A DNA stretch of 64,000 nt from Trifolium pratense (taxonomy: Eukaryota > Streptophyta > Magnoliopsida > Fabales > Fabaceae), in contig NC_060062.1 in the NCBI RefSeq assembly GCF_020283565.1, forward strand, positions 56,876,439-56,940,438, written 5' to 3'. Each line of letters begins with the position of its first letter. Within the stretch, counting starts at the first letter, position 1. This document shows, piece after piece, positions 23,476 through 35,285 of the stretch. Below the pieces are notes generated by a model that saw only the letters and a list, made by a program, of their open reading frames with translations, was not told where the DNA came from and ran no database searches. The translations under genes and the position numbers were made by a program.

Positions 23476-24474
23476 GCGAATAATTTGTAGAGTCGGATAG
23501 AATTGTATCAGCATCTAGAACTAAATTGGCCATATATATATATATGAAGCACAAGTGTTAGCTCTACAAAGCATGTAATGTAAACAAATAATTTTGTAAA
23601 TTTTTGTTGTCTTATTCATCGTGGTTCAGTTAGAGATCCTTCAATTCACTTGAAAGTGTGATTGGAACTTGAACTTGGAAGTGTAGAAAAAAGGATCCTA
23701 TTAGTATATGGTATATACTTTGTGTTGATTCTTTCACCAAGGAGTAGAAAATTGGCCTTGTAAATTTGTTTTACACTGTCACATTTTGTTTTCTTCCATT
23801 TAGTAAAGATTACATCATATTTTTATATAATAAATATAAAAATAAAATATGGCCAAATCTGATCTTGAATGCAATGTTATAAATAGTGTCATCACGTGGC
23901 ATGGCATCATTGACAGCTTGCTCTGATCAGAGTTAGATGAGTGGTAGCGAACACATTGTCAGCATATTGTTGCAACATGACATTCAAAGCAACAATTTTT
24001 CATGGATTATTATGATTACATGGTTTGTCCTAAACCAATAGTATACATGTTACATTTATATCATCATGTCTTATTGTACATTTGTACCTTCCTTTTTTTA
24101 GATAGCACATTCATAGAGAAAGATGCAGAGGAATTTTGATGAATGGTAGTACTAATACTGGTACATTACATAGTAATTCTACAAATTAATCATCATACTA
24201 ATCATTCTTTTTTCCTCAATAGATTTTTTAATTAGTTACTACTCATATTTTTTAATCATCATACTACTGGTCAAAACTTAAAACAAAGGAATTTTTTTTT
24301 ATCAAAGACAGTGACACTGTGAGTTTGTGACTGTACCATATTAGTTGAATGCTGGTTGGACCATCATATTTCATTTATGAAAGTCATATGATTGAAGTGA
24401 ATATTTTTATTGATTTCAATCTTTCATCAAAAGGTTGCAAGCAATACTATAGGTTATCCAATTGTTGTATAAAA
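23476..24474. other. Intergenic DNA
   Basis: AT-rich with no ORF of note. It may contain more decayed pol sequence just right of 23475 (LYQHLELNW-like words), but nothing I can support. Confidence 0.5.
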
Positions 24475-24475
24475 A

Positions 24476-24526
<51 letters not shown>
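24475..24526. repeat. (ATT)n microsatellite
   Basis: About 17 trinucleotide units in an uninterrupted run. Confidence 0.95.
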
Positions 24527-24550
24527 TTTTGACAGTATATAAAAAATTAA

Positions 24551-25722
24551 GGCTTAAATACAGTTTTGCCCTCCTGTTTTGATTAAATCGGAATTTTACC
24601 CCATTTGTTTTAAAACGCGGACTTTTACCCCTTGTTTTATAATTTTTTGGATTTTGTCCCCCCTAAAATTCTGCTTTCGAGTCACAACTTCAAAACTTCG
24701 CACACAACTCAATTTGGATCAATAATTCACCAAATGGATATCGAAATGACCATAATCGAGTTATCTTTCCACAGAATCAAACCCCACTAAATTTGAAATT
24801 ACAAAGAGAGATTAATTACCGTTTTAGTGAAGGTATGTCCCCCAAAAATTCTGCACAAAATCTGTTTTCGAGTCACAACTTCAAAACTTCGCACATAATT
24901 CCATTTGGATCCATAATTCATCAAACGAATATCGAAATGACCGTAATCGAGTTCTCTTTCCACAGAATCAAACTCCACTAAATTTGGAGTTACAGAGAGA
25001 GATTAATTATCATTTTAGTGAAGGTCTGTCCAAATCAATTATTGTATGGAACTACTACTAGTATTTTTATCATGTCTCTCACCCTGTAGCTCATTTTTCA
25101 ATAGTATTTACATGTCCGGAAAGCTAACGAAATTACCCTTGTTTTCATTTAAATTTCTTCAAATTTGGAGTTACGATGTGTTTGGTAGACGATGTTGAAT
25201 TTGAAGGTCATAAGTAGATTTTTGCAAAATTAGTAATTGGACAGACATTCACTAAAACTGTAATTAATCTCTCTTTGTAACTCCAAATTTAGTGGGGTTT
25301 GATTCTGTGGAAAGCTAACTCGATTATGGTCATTTCGATATCTGTTTGGTGAATTATTGATCCAAATTGAATTGTGTGCGAAGCTTTGAAGTTGTGACTC
25401 GAAAACAGATTTTTACAGAATTTTGGGGGACATACCTTCACTAAAACGGTAATTAATCTCTCTTTGTAACTCCAAATTTAGTGGGGTTTGATTATGTGGA
25501 AAGATAACTCGATTTCGGTCATTTCGATATCCGTTTGGTGAATTATTGATCCAAATTGAGTTGTGTGCGAAGTTTTGAAGTTGTGACTCGAAAGCAGAAT
25601 ATTAGGGGGGGGGGGCAAAATCCAAAAAATTATAAAACAAGGGGGGTAAAAGTCCGCGTTTTAAAATAGGGGGGTAAAATTCCGATTTAATCAAAACAGG
25701 GGGACAAAACTGCATTTAAGCT
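24551..25722 (+). mobile_element. Mutator-like foldback element, 1172 bp (family M, copy 1)
   Basis: The ends are GGCTTAAATACAGTTTTGCC and, read inward, AGCTTAAATGCAGTTTTGTC. The exact 9-base duplication aaaaattaa lies at 24542-24550 and 25723-25731, typical of Mutator-like elements. Each arm contains two tandem copies of a roughly 185-base unit (key words gagtcacaacttc and ccgttttagtgaagg), inverted in the right arm. They surround a unique centre of about 215 bases. No transposase. A second copy, in opposite sense, is at 39600-40768. Confidence 0.85.
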
Positions 25723-25731
25723 AAAAATTAA

Positions 25732-26833
25732 TGTTAACTTTGGACCGTTTGTATTAACAAATCAATTGATCATGACTACTCTTATTTGTAGCATATAAAA
25801 TTTGTGCTTTCAAATCCCACAATTTAAGATGTTGATTGATAAATTGAAATTATAAAATATTGGCTATATTAAACTTTTAACTCGAACTTTCACAAACTTG
25901 CGATTTTTGTCCCTAACTTTCATTATAGTTTTATATTGTGTGAGCTACAAGATTATTTTCAAAATCATTGGCAAAGGCTCCCCCTCATATTATTGGCTAC
26001 CATGTCAATATTATTAGCAAGAATATCAACCTTAGTCTTCAAAATAGCCATAAAGTTATTGTCATACACCTCTCATTAGGAGCATCAAGTTTTTTTTTTC
26101 CCCACAAAATTGAGTCTTTCCCTTATCTTTTTCCGAATTTTTCTTCCTCGCCATTGCTAGAGATTTTGAGAATGCCTAGAAACGCAAAAAGAGAACCAAA
26201 CACAAAACTGTAAACAGAATCTAAAAGGTTTTTTTTTCATCTAAACAATTTAGAAAGAAAATTTTATCCCACTTCTTCAAATAGTTCTCGAATGGCGCCA
26301 AAAACATAATAACCTCCCAAGTTCATGATTTTATCGTCGTAATAAAAAGAGTATAGATTCACATAGACAAGTGAAGAAACAAGGAAAAGTTCTATCTATA
26401 TTTATAGGGTTTAGTTAGAAAGATTAGTGATAGTCTCATAAGTACACGATTTTAATGTCTTAATAAACAGAGTATCAATTCACATAAACTAATGAAGAAA
26501 CAAGAAAAAAGTTCTAACTATATTTATATTTATAAGTTTAGTTAGAAAGGTTAGAAAATAAGGGAGATCCAAAAATAAAGATCGGTTAATTTGTTTTGTT
26601 TGTATAAAGATTTGCTAAAACAAATATAATATTGAGTTAAATACGATTTTAGTCCATAAAAAAGAGCGTCCTTCTAAGTTTTAGTGCATACTTCATTTTT
26701 ATTATATTTTTAGTCCTTGGAAAATTATCCTCACTTAATTTTGATCCCTACTATTAAGTTAACATGTATTGTTGTGAATAATATTTATTTATCCGTAGAT
26801 CGAGATATTTCTCAGCACAATTATAAAAAGGAC
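25732..26833. other. Intergenic DNA
   Basis: AT-rich. A direct repeat of roughly 75 bases (containing taaagatt-like and agttagaaag words) occurs near 26390-26430 and 26510-26550. The phrase gagttaaatacgattttagtcc near 26632 resembles the end of a common plant MITE, but no partner end is clear. No gene. Confidence 0.5.
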
Positions 26834-27006
26834 AAAACTTACATGCATTTCCATACATGCATTTCTTACTTTTCCACTCACAAAGAGGTGGTTATTTGTG
26901 TTTTTTCATTTTGAAAAATAAAATAAAATTATTTTTTAATAAAAAAAACTACCTCTTTGTGAGAGGAAAAGTAAGAAATGCATGTATGGAAATACATATA
27001 AGTTTT
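26834..27006. repeat. Inverted repeat with about 58-base arms
   Basis: Left arm 26834-26892 and right arm 26949-27006 are reverse complements over most of their length (key words acatgcatttccatacatgc and cacaaagaggt). They are separated by a 56-base AT-rich loop. Could be a small MITE or the core of one; a transcript would form a long hairpin. Confidence 0.75.
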
Positions 27007-27789
27007 CTCCTTATAAAAATTAATCAATTAAGGTTAATTTTTAATAGGAATACATCTTTCATTCAAATATCAACGATTTGAAAGCCAAAAAAATATATTA
27101 TGGTCTTTCTCAATTTGCACCGACCAAAATGATCAACTCTAGATTAATTGATTAAGGGATATTATTTATACTTTTTGGTAACATTCTCACTTTTGTTTTG
27201 GTAACATAAGGAATACTATTTACTATATCTAGGTGAACAGAATAATTTTTATGGTTTCCAAATAAATAAATCCAATAATGCAAGTTGCTAGTTTCCCCGG
27301 ATTCACATGCTCAACATAAAATACAAACAACAAAAGAACACAAATGTAACTTTATTCTTTAAAATAAAAAAGTAAACTTTTTCTTAAGCAAAGTAAACTT
27401 TATTAGTACAAATCAAACTTAAGACATAAATTGATGGCAACAAACATAACCTACTCTAATAAAAAAGATTTAGTTCAAGTGATTAATAGACTCTCTTTAA
27501 AATAAATTGTTTAACATAATCCAAGTTTAATTTTTAGTAGAAATAGTTTTTTTTTTTCTGTTTTTCAAATTTTACTTACCATGTTGTTGAATTTTGAAAA
27601 TCGAACATTTTTTTACACCATTAGTATCCGTTTCACTTGATCTTTTAATCTGATTCGAGATCAGTTCTTGTATCAAGTATATCCAACCTTCTCCTAATCG
27701 CAGTTATGAAGAATCAAACCGTAATTCTCAATACCAAATCTAATGCTAGTCACAACTAAAACAATCGTAAAGTCAACATTTTTTTCTAA
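27007..27789. other. Upstream region of the NHL-repeat gene
   Basis: AT-rich intergenic DNA between the hairpin and the gene. No TATA box could be assigned with confidence. Confidence 0.5.
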
Positions 27790-28185
27790 GAATTAAAAGA
27801 TTAACACTAAAAAACGCCAAAAAAATGAAACAACCCAAAATCCCCTCTCTCTAGTCTCTAGGAAACATATTGGTCCACTAGTACCACTCTCTCTTGTCAT
27901 TTCTTTTTCCCTCTCTCTCTTACCTTTTTTTTCATTCACACTCTTTCTCACTAAAACACTCAAAAACTCCACTGCTTTTTCCTCTCTTTTCTGCCAAGAA
28001 CCCAAAACCAAAACCAAAACCAAAACCAAAACACACACATAACATCATTAAAAAAACATTGTTTTTCATTTTCTTCTTTCCCTTCAGTTTCAACATGAAT
28101 TAGGGTTTCACCAATCACCCCATTGCTGAAACTTTACTATTCCCACCTCCACAACAAATCCATCTTCATCATCTTCTTCAGCAAA
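27790..28185 (+). promoter_or_regulatory. Proximal promoter and 5' UTR of the NHL-repeat gene
   Basis: Rich in CT tracts (27840-27990), a common feature of plant core promoters and leaders. Four tandem ccaaaa units lie at about 27999-28032. The start codon follows in context caaaATGG at 28186. Confidence 0.45.
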
Positions 28186-31100
28186 ATGGGTAAGCAACTT
28201 TTGTTACTAACTCTCATTCTTCATCTTCTCTTTGCAACACTCTCAGCTGCACCTTCCAACACTTCACCTGCAAGTAAGTAATAGTAATCTCTACCAACCC
28301 ATCAATTTTTCATTTCTTCTTTTTCTTCCATTTCTTCAAAGTTCTCATCTTTTTCTCATTTGTTTCTTCTTCATTTCAGAAATTGTTTCTGGGTTTCTCT
28401 CCAATGCCGTTCCTGCTTTTACCAAATGGGTTTGGTCCCTTAAAGCTACCTCCAAAACTGGTATGGATCTTTGCATGCTGAATCAATGAATGAACCACTT
28501 TTTTTTTATATTTTATTATATTTAATGAATTTATTTTATTGTTTTAATTTTTTGTGTGTTGGTTGAAGGGGTTTTGAGCAAGTCAATGATGAAGTTTGAG
28601 AGTGGTTACAATGTGGAGACTGTGTTTGATGGAAGCAAGCTTGGAATTGAGCCTTATACTGTTGAGGTTTTGCATAATGGAGAACTTCTCATTCTAGATT
28701 CTGCTAATAGTAACCTTTATAGAATCTCCTCATCACTCTCTTTGTGTAAGTCTTCAAATGTGATTCACATATTTATGATCATTGGTTCATATTTCAGAAA
28801 ATAAAGTAAAAAATTAATTATCATTACTTTTTAGAGATCGGATATTTGATGGATTATTTTGTGGAGAATTAGTGGTTGGGCTGTTTTTTTTTTCCCCTTC
28901 CAAATTTGGAATGCTGATAAGCTAGTTTTGGGAGTGGATAGCTTATTGGCATTTTGATCTCTTCACTGTATCATGTTGACTAGTCACTAGTGCTTATATA
29001 TGATGTTGGATTGGTTTGTTTGAGCTTATCTACTAGCATAAGAATTTGTGAGACTCTTTGAGAGAGCTTATATAAACAACTTATGATATGTCCATAAGTT
29101 GTTTTCAACTTATTTTCATATGCTCTTCTGGATAGGTTATTAAAACAACTTTTAGTTTATCTGAAAATAGTTTGACTTATTTTTTCTTTTACTATAGAAA
29201 TAGTTTATACATAATGACTTATACGATAATCCCTTAATTAAGCTGTTTATCCAATCTGAACCTTGAGTAACTTAATTTTGAACTTATGACCTGCTTAATT
29301 TGTTCTTTCATGGAAATAGAGTCTTCTTACCATGCAAGATATAATGTTTTTCTTTGCCTTGTGTCGCCATGGCATTTCCCTTTGCATTTTTTAAACGGAG
29401 TCTAACTGCAATGTTTATAGACCATTCATGGAAGGTGAGGGTGCAGTCCTTTTTCTGCAAATTTCATTCCATCTGTTTTGTACAGCCTAAGGGATTGTTA
29501 ATTGTTACTGTCATTTTTCTTGTGTTTCATTGATTACAAATTATAGGTGACATCGTCATCGTGTCTTCCACTTTTTCCTAGCTCAACCGCCCTTTGCATC
29601 ATAGATTCGGAACAGTTAGTTGACTTGAATCAAAGCACATCCAAATATCGAAGATTATATTACATGATATCATGTCACTTTAGTTCACGATTATGACCTT
29701 AACGAAGATGAATCACATTATTGCAATGCCTTTTGATATGTGTCGTTTTTAAGTCTGTGCATATGTATATCTCATTCACTTGAGAAATATAACATTCATT
29801 GCAATTCTGCAGATAGCAGACCGAAACTGGTGGCTGGATCAGCCGAAGGATATTCTGGACATGTTGATGGAAGGCTCAGGGAGGCTAGGATGAACCACCC
29901 AAAAGGGATAACCGTTGATGACCGAGGAAATATTTATGTTGCAGATACTATAAATATGGCAATTAGGAAAATTAGTGATTCAGGTATGATAATTTTTCTT
30001 CCTCCTCTCCCTCTAGAGATGATCTATTTTTCAATTGTGCTGAGGCGTAGCACCTAAATGATTGTGTGTCTGTGCACTCTTGTAATGACATTTCTTGATC
30101 TGGTAATATTTTATTATAAAACTGCTCACTTGTCACATTAGGGGTCACAACAATTGCTGGAGGAAAATGGAGCCGCGGAGGGGGCCATGTTGATGGACCA
30201 AGTGAAGAAGCTAAATTTTCTGATGACTTTGATGTGGTTTATGTTGGAAGTAGCTGTTCTCTACTTGTTGTAGACAGAGGAAACCAAGCCATCAGGGAGA
30301 TCCCACTCCACTTTGATGATTGTGCATATCGATATGGCAGTGATTTCCCTCTTGGTAAACTAAAATATTGAAACTTTTGTTGAGATTTTTTTTCTTTCTT
30401 TTCTTGATTACAAATTTAGACTGATTTCCTTCATTAACAGGGATTGCAATGCTTGTTGGGGCTGGCTTCTTTGGTTATATGCTTGCATTGCTGCAGCGTA
30501 GACTCGGTGCAATCGTAGAATCTCAGGATGTGAGTGCTTAGCCTTGTCTTCTTGCTTCCCATGCATTATATTAAACGAGACTGGTATAGACTTGTTATAT
30601 AACACAATTGGTCATAAATGAATATGATTCTTTGTTGATAAGCTATGTAGCATTGACCCTTTAGATTAAAAGCATGTCTGGTGTCGGACAAGTGTCAGTG
30701 TCTGACGTCGCATGTGGTTACGTTCAATTATTTTATTTTTTCAAATTATTACCGGTGTCGACATGTCAGTGTCGTGTCTAGTGTCCGTGTATGTGTTAGT
30801 GCTTATCACAGTCAATAAACATCTAATGCTTTTTGCAGGCTCAGGTTCCAGTAACAATAATGCCTTCTGTTTCTCCAAGTGCATATCAAAACCCGTTGAA
30901 ATCTGTAAGGCCTCCTTTAATTCCATCAGAATATGAACCCGAAAAGCAGGAAGAAGGTTTCTTTGGGTCTCTCGGGAAGCTTCTTTCTGATGCCGGGGTA
31001 TCAATGGTGGAGATAATGGGAGGATTATTTGCTGTTTTCAGAAGAAGACCACAGAGCTACCAATATCAAAGGCAAACACTTATCCAACAACCTCAGAAGC

Positions 31101-31558
31101 TAGTTAATGATTGGCCAGCACAGGAAAGTTTTGTGATTCCTCGCGAAGATGAGCCGCCATCTATTGACACAAGAGCACCAACACCTCGAAAAACCTATCC
31201 TTTCATGTCAAAAGATGCAGAAAAAATGCAACAATTACGGCAAAGTAAAGCATTTTATAGTGGGTGGGATGGAGATCAGCAGCAACAGCAGCAGCAGCAG
31301 CAGCATCATCAACAGCAGCAGCAACAGCAACAAACACATCATCATCGCCATCAGTACCAATCATCGGTCCCTCGCACTTTCTACGAGCAGAGCAATGAGG
31401 CAACTAATGAGGTAGTTTTCGGCGCAGTGCAGGAACAGGAGGGGAAGAAGGAATCTGTGGTCATCACGCCGGTTGAATACGGAGGTTCACTGTACGAACA
31501 TCGTGATATGCGGTCTCGAATGAGTTCCATGGGTTATAATTACTCCCATAAGTATTGA
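28186..31558 (+). CDS. NHL-repeat domain membrane protein (7 exons, 512 residues)
   Basis: Exons: 28186-28273, 28380-28460, 28569-28745, 29813-29983, 30142-30354, 30441-30529, 30839-31558. All introns are GT-AG and the joined length is 1539 bases in one open frame. Residues 1 to about 22 form a signal peptide (MGKQLLLLTLILHLLFATLS). Residues from about 85 to 240 hold NHL/beta-propeller repeats, with motifs EPYTVEVLHNGELLILDSAN, HPKGITVDDRGNIYVADTIN and SCSLLVVDRGNQAIREI. A transmembrane segment follows (IAMLVGAGFFGYMLALL, about 248-264). The cytosolic-looking tail has a Gln/His-rich tract encoded at about 31278-31350. The start was chosen for the signal peptide and splice phase. It matches the length and layout of plant NHL-domain proteins; biochemical role unknown. 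NHL blades usually bind proteins or RNA, here probably on the extracytoplasmic side. Confidence 0.93.
30670..30800. repeat. gtgtcggacaagtgtc-type repeat in intron 6
   Basis: Words gtgtcggacaagtgtcagtg and tgtcgacatgtcagtgtcg lie about 90 bases apart near the middle of the intron. They resemble a small MITE with cgtgtcggac-like ends. The borders are not defined. Confidence 0.4.
31278..31350 (+). repeat. CAG/CAT trinucleotide tract coding for Gln/His
   Basis: In-frame CAG/CAA and CAT codons in the last exon of the NHL gene give an almost unbroken run of about 24 Gln and His residues. Mixed CAG and CAA codons suggest some stability, but length variation is likely. Confidence 0.9.
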
Positions 31559-32170
31559 GTATATATAGTTAGGAAGTTTAGAACAAAAATGAAGACTCGA
31601 TCCAGCTTTGATTTGGAGTGAGGAGGATGAAATCAAGTGTAGGTAGTACAATGATTTTCCCCTTATGATCATAATATGAATGGTTTATTTAGTTTTGCCA
31701 AATGTAGATTTCTCTGGTGTGTAGTTTAAAGTTTAAACATGGTAATCTAGAGGGTGAGATGGAATCAAGGTTAAAGTTTGCATGCTTTTCTGATGATATT
31801 ATCAAGGTTAAATGCCCAACTTTTTAAAAACACTTTTTTTTTAGTGCTAAACACATTAACACCTTTCAAATATAGGGTTAATTATATTATGCAGATGTTT
31901 AATGAATATGAGGTGTAAAAATTCATTAGTCATTCACCAAATAAAAAACAACCATAAGTCATTGATATAACTTTATAAAACACAAATTTAGACAAACAAC
32001 TAGGTTTTGTCTAGTGGTGAAAGGTTAAGGGTCCTGGATTTGATCTTCGGTTCCACCGTAAATTAAAAAAAAAAAGAGTTGTCACTTAATTGTCTAGTTG
32101 TTGCTGAAAATAGTCCTTTATCATAAATTTTAGTTGGCTAAAGTTAGGATGCAGTTTCCCATGCTAGCCA
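31559..32170 (+). other. 3' UTR and downstream flank of the NHL gene
   Basis: The stop TGA is at 31556-31558. A poly-A signal cannot be chosen among several AT-rich candidates. A possible SINE scrap (ctagtggtgaaagg, then poly-A near 32060) lies at 32000-32070. Confidence 0.4.
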
Positions 32171-33040
32171 GTGCCATGTGAAAATTGCTCTTTAGGCCCC
32201 CCTATATGCTCTCAAACCCCCCGAAAACCCAAAAATACCCTTGCTTTTGATCCCAGATTGTTTCGGATCATACAATCCGAAATCGACTTAACTTCGACAC
32301 ATACAATCTGAAATTGATTGAAACAGGGAGAATACATTTGAAATGTAATATAACACGTGTAAGAGTATAGGTTAACAATATCATAGAAAAGAAACGCGGA
32401 ATGCTTATATTAAGTTATGTTGTAGAGTGTTACAAGGCCATAGAAAAATCAGAAAACATGTGATATGTGCATAGCTTGCAAATTGCAATCTCCTCTGTTT
32501 CATATGCTGCAAGAGCTAAACAATCCCTTCAAAAAGACATAGAAGTAACCAAACAACACACAAATGTAGATGCTCATATAGCTAATCTAAAATTCCCTTC
32601 AAACCTTGTTTCATTTTCACCATTTCAAAGGTGATAGCTAACATTAAAGTTTTTATTTTCTTATCTGCAAGATTAGCATCACATGATAATACAACCCATT
32701 CTTCTTGCATTCTTAAGCTGCAAAAACGCTTCTCTTCGTATTGTAAGTTCCGAAATTGTTTTGTTATGAATCATGGAATCGAAGGGATAAAGATCATAAA
32801 TGTCGGCAAGATAGAGTGCATAAGAGTATTCATGAGGAAGATACTCATAGAAATTCATATTGAATGAATATAGATTGATAAAAGAATGAGTAAAATGTAG
32901 AATGGAGTAGCTTATTTATAGGACTATTTGGAGTAACTAACTCTCTAACTAACTTTCTAACCTCCTAACCAACTTGGTAATCTATCAACTAACTCTAGTT
33001 GATTAACTAACTATCTATATTCTTAACAGGCTCCCTCAAA

Positions 33041-34266
33041 CTCAACATTGGGAAATTCACCAATTTTGAGTTTGAATTACAATTGTTCTCAAACTTTTGT
33101 GTTTCAAAAAAAGAGGTCAAACTGTATGGCAGCAAACAAGCTTCATCTTCACAACATTATGTTCTGATAATCATCAAGTGCTTCCTCATCAAGCTGATCT
33201 CCAATGAAGGTGCTTTGTTTGAATTTGCACCAATAGCCTCAAAAATCAAACCTTCACAAAGTATGACAGGAACATACCAAGAACTACCATAAGACCTGCA
33301 CAACTAGCCACACATCTTCTTCTAGATTAACAAGCTTTCATGATGTCCAAGTCCAATAGAATGACAAGAGATCCTTGACCAATTAGAACCATTCTACCTT
33401 GCTCTAACACAATCAAATCAGTTGCCAAATTGCAAGCCTGAGTCCACTATCATTGATGCCAAGATTGAATGCACTTGCTACCAATAACAAACTTCATAAA
33501 AAATGAGCTTGTGAAGTCAAGTTCTCAATTTTTTCTTTACCTATATCCACTTTTACTGGTGCTGCCAAAAATTAATCCTTCAACAACAAAACTTTCACAA
33601 ACATCACATGTTAACTTCCAAAAAGCTTTAACAAATTGAGCAGCCAAAATTACAATAACATGGACACCCAGTAGCAGGGACTCAAACAAGCTTTACCATA
33701 GCTCAAGTACATCAACATATACACAAGAGGATTTGATGTACAAACTTGAAAAATGTTGCAGATATCCTAATACCCTCCCACAAACTCATAGTAAGAGAAT
33801 TCTTAGTATGAGTTTGGAATACAAAGTCTAAACATAGATGAGCAGCCTCACATGAAATCAGAAAAGCATTTTGTTACACAAGACCTCAATCCATGAGTTC
33901 CAAAACATGACAGTAAGAAATTTCATCAAAGTCCTTAGTCTATCCAAATCATGTCATGCATCCAGTGATATAAAAGTTGCAAAGTCAAACTGATCCAAGG
34001 GAGAAGTAACAGTGATAATCCAAATTCAATGACAATCCCAAATATCTACCACAATTGTAACAACAGAGGCAATCAAGTGCTGTCATAGCTCAACCACTAA
34101 TTATATCTATAATTCACAGCTTAATGCAAGATTCAATCTCTAAAAATCCTTTCAATATGGCCAAAATAACCTACTTATCAGGAATATATCATGACAACAT
34201 AATGTTACTAACCAGAATGATAGTAGCGAACAATTAAGCTGTCCAAGGAATTGAATTTAGCAAATT
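33041..34266 (-). other. Non-coding interior of the young LTR element
   Basis: AT-rich, no recognisable pol domain on either strand. Confidence 0.6.
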
Positions 34267-35115
34267 TCAGAACACCAAAAGTATCAAAGGGGGAGAATAC
34301 CAGAAATTGCAGCAGTCAGTTTTTCCTCCAGGATCAAATATGAAAATTGCACGACCAGTTTCGCCTTCATCGTGAGATTGAGGTTCACGGAGAAGAATTT
34401 CTCCGTAATCATCGAGAACCTTCGCAATGGAAAGAGGCTTGACGACTACACCGCCGGGATCGAAAACGGTGATGCATAAACCACGATGGTGAGTAAAGAG
34501 AGTGATGCTCTGCGACGAAGGCAGTAACAAATCAGAAAGTATCTCACCTTTCTTGCTGTTCTGATCTTGATCTTGCGAGAATCGGACATTGCCGTCGTGT
34601 TTGCGCTTGACCTTGATCGGAGAAGAAAACGCTTGAACACTAAATTGATTCTGCAGTTTCAGATCGACTTCAGAAAGTACAAATTCAGTTTCGAAATTCT
34701 TTGATTGCTTGTGTTCTTCCGAAGCGGTGATCGCGAAATCGACATCGTTGCAGCAAGAATCACCAAGAAAACAAGTAATAGCCCCAATCTTGATGGAGAA
34801 ACCATCAAAATCTGATGCAATCGAAGGAATGAAAACTGGAATGATTGGACTTGTGAAGCTGCCGAAAACGAGTGAATTTGACGAAGTTGATGATTCCAGA
34901 TCTTGAGGAGAATTACTGAGAATTTCAACATCATCAGATTCATCTTCTTCACAATATTCAGAATCGTAAGCGGAAGCACGATCTTCATCTTCATCCCTCG
35001 GGTATCGCTCTGATACCATGTTATGAATCATGGAATCGAAGGGATAAAGATCATAAATGTCGGCAAGATAGAGTGCATAAGAGTATTCATGAGGAAGATA
35101 CTCATAGAAATTCAT
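34267..35115 (-). CDS. Unknown 282-residue ORF carried by the LTR element
   Basis: I do not recognise this protein. The ATG at 35115 lies inside the 5' LTR, so the first 32 codons are LTR sequence. The frame then reads through the primer-binding site (a second Met, MVSERYPRD, lies at residue 33). Residues 41-65 are strongly acidic (DEDEDR, EEDESDD). A basic stretch IKVKRKHDG sits near residue 168 and a Gln/Asp-rich stretch (SQDQDQNSKK) follows. The motif FDPGG appears twice (about 218 and 258). There is no zinc knuckle, protease or RT motif and no clear transmembrane segment. It could be a decayed gag, a captured host fragment, or chance. An open frame this long in AT-rich DNA, plus a TATA box at a fitting distance, makes expression plausible. 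Confidence 0.5.
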   Translation of the reverse strand: MNFYEYLPHEYSYALYLADIYDLYPFDSMIHNMVSERYPRDEDEDRASAYDSEYCEEDESDDVEILSNSPQDLESSTSSNSLVFGSFTSPIIPVFIPSIASDFDGFSIKIGAITCFLGDSCCNDVDFAITASEEHKQSKNFETEFVLSEVDLKLQNQFSVQAFSSPIKVKRKHDGNVRFSQDQDQNSKKGEILSDLLLPSSQSITLFTHHRGLCITVFDPGGVVVKPLSIAKVLDDYGEILLREPQSHDEGETGRAIFIFDPGGKTDCCNFWYSPPLILLVF

Positions 35116-35285
35116 ATTGAATGAATATAGATTGATAAAAGAATGAGTAAAATGTAGAATGGAGTAGCTTATTTATAGGACTATTTGGAGTAACTAACTC
35201 TCTAACTAACTTTCTAACCTCCTAACCAACTTGGTAATCTATCAACTAACTCTAGTTGATTAACTAACTATCTATATTCTTAACA
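35019..35285 (-). repeat. 5' LTR of the young element, with TATA box
   Basis: On the minus strand CCTATAAATAAG (35179-35168) is a strong TATA box, about 55 bases upstream of the ATG at 35115. The partner LTR is 32762-33028. Confidence 0.85.

Larger units (their letters stand above)
32762..35285 (-). mobile_element. Young non-autonomous LTR retrotransposon, 2524 bp, minus orientation
   Basis: LTRs of 267 bp lie at 32762-33028 and 35019-35285, and I find no difference between them by eye. Both have TGTTA...TAACA ends. The TSDs tgttt flank them exactly (32757-32761, 35286-35290). On the minus strand, tggtatcagagc follows the 5' LTR directly at 35018-35007 as an initiator-Met primer-binding site. 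A purine-rich tttgagggagcc precedes the 3' LTR (33040-33029). No gag, protease, RT or integrase is recognisable. A 282-codon ORF starts in the 5' LTR. Larger than a classical TRIM and smaller than a LARD. Confidence 0.92.
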
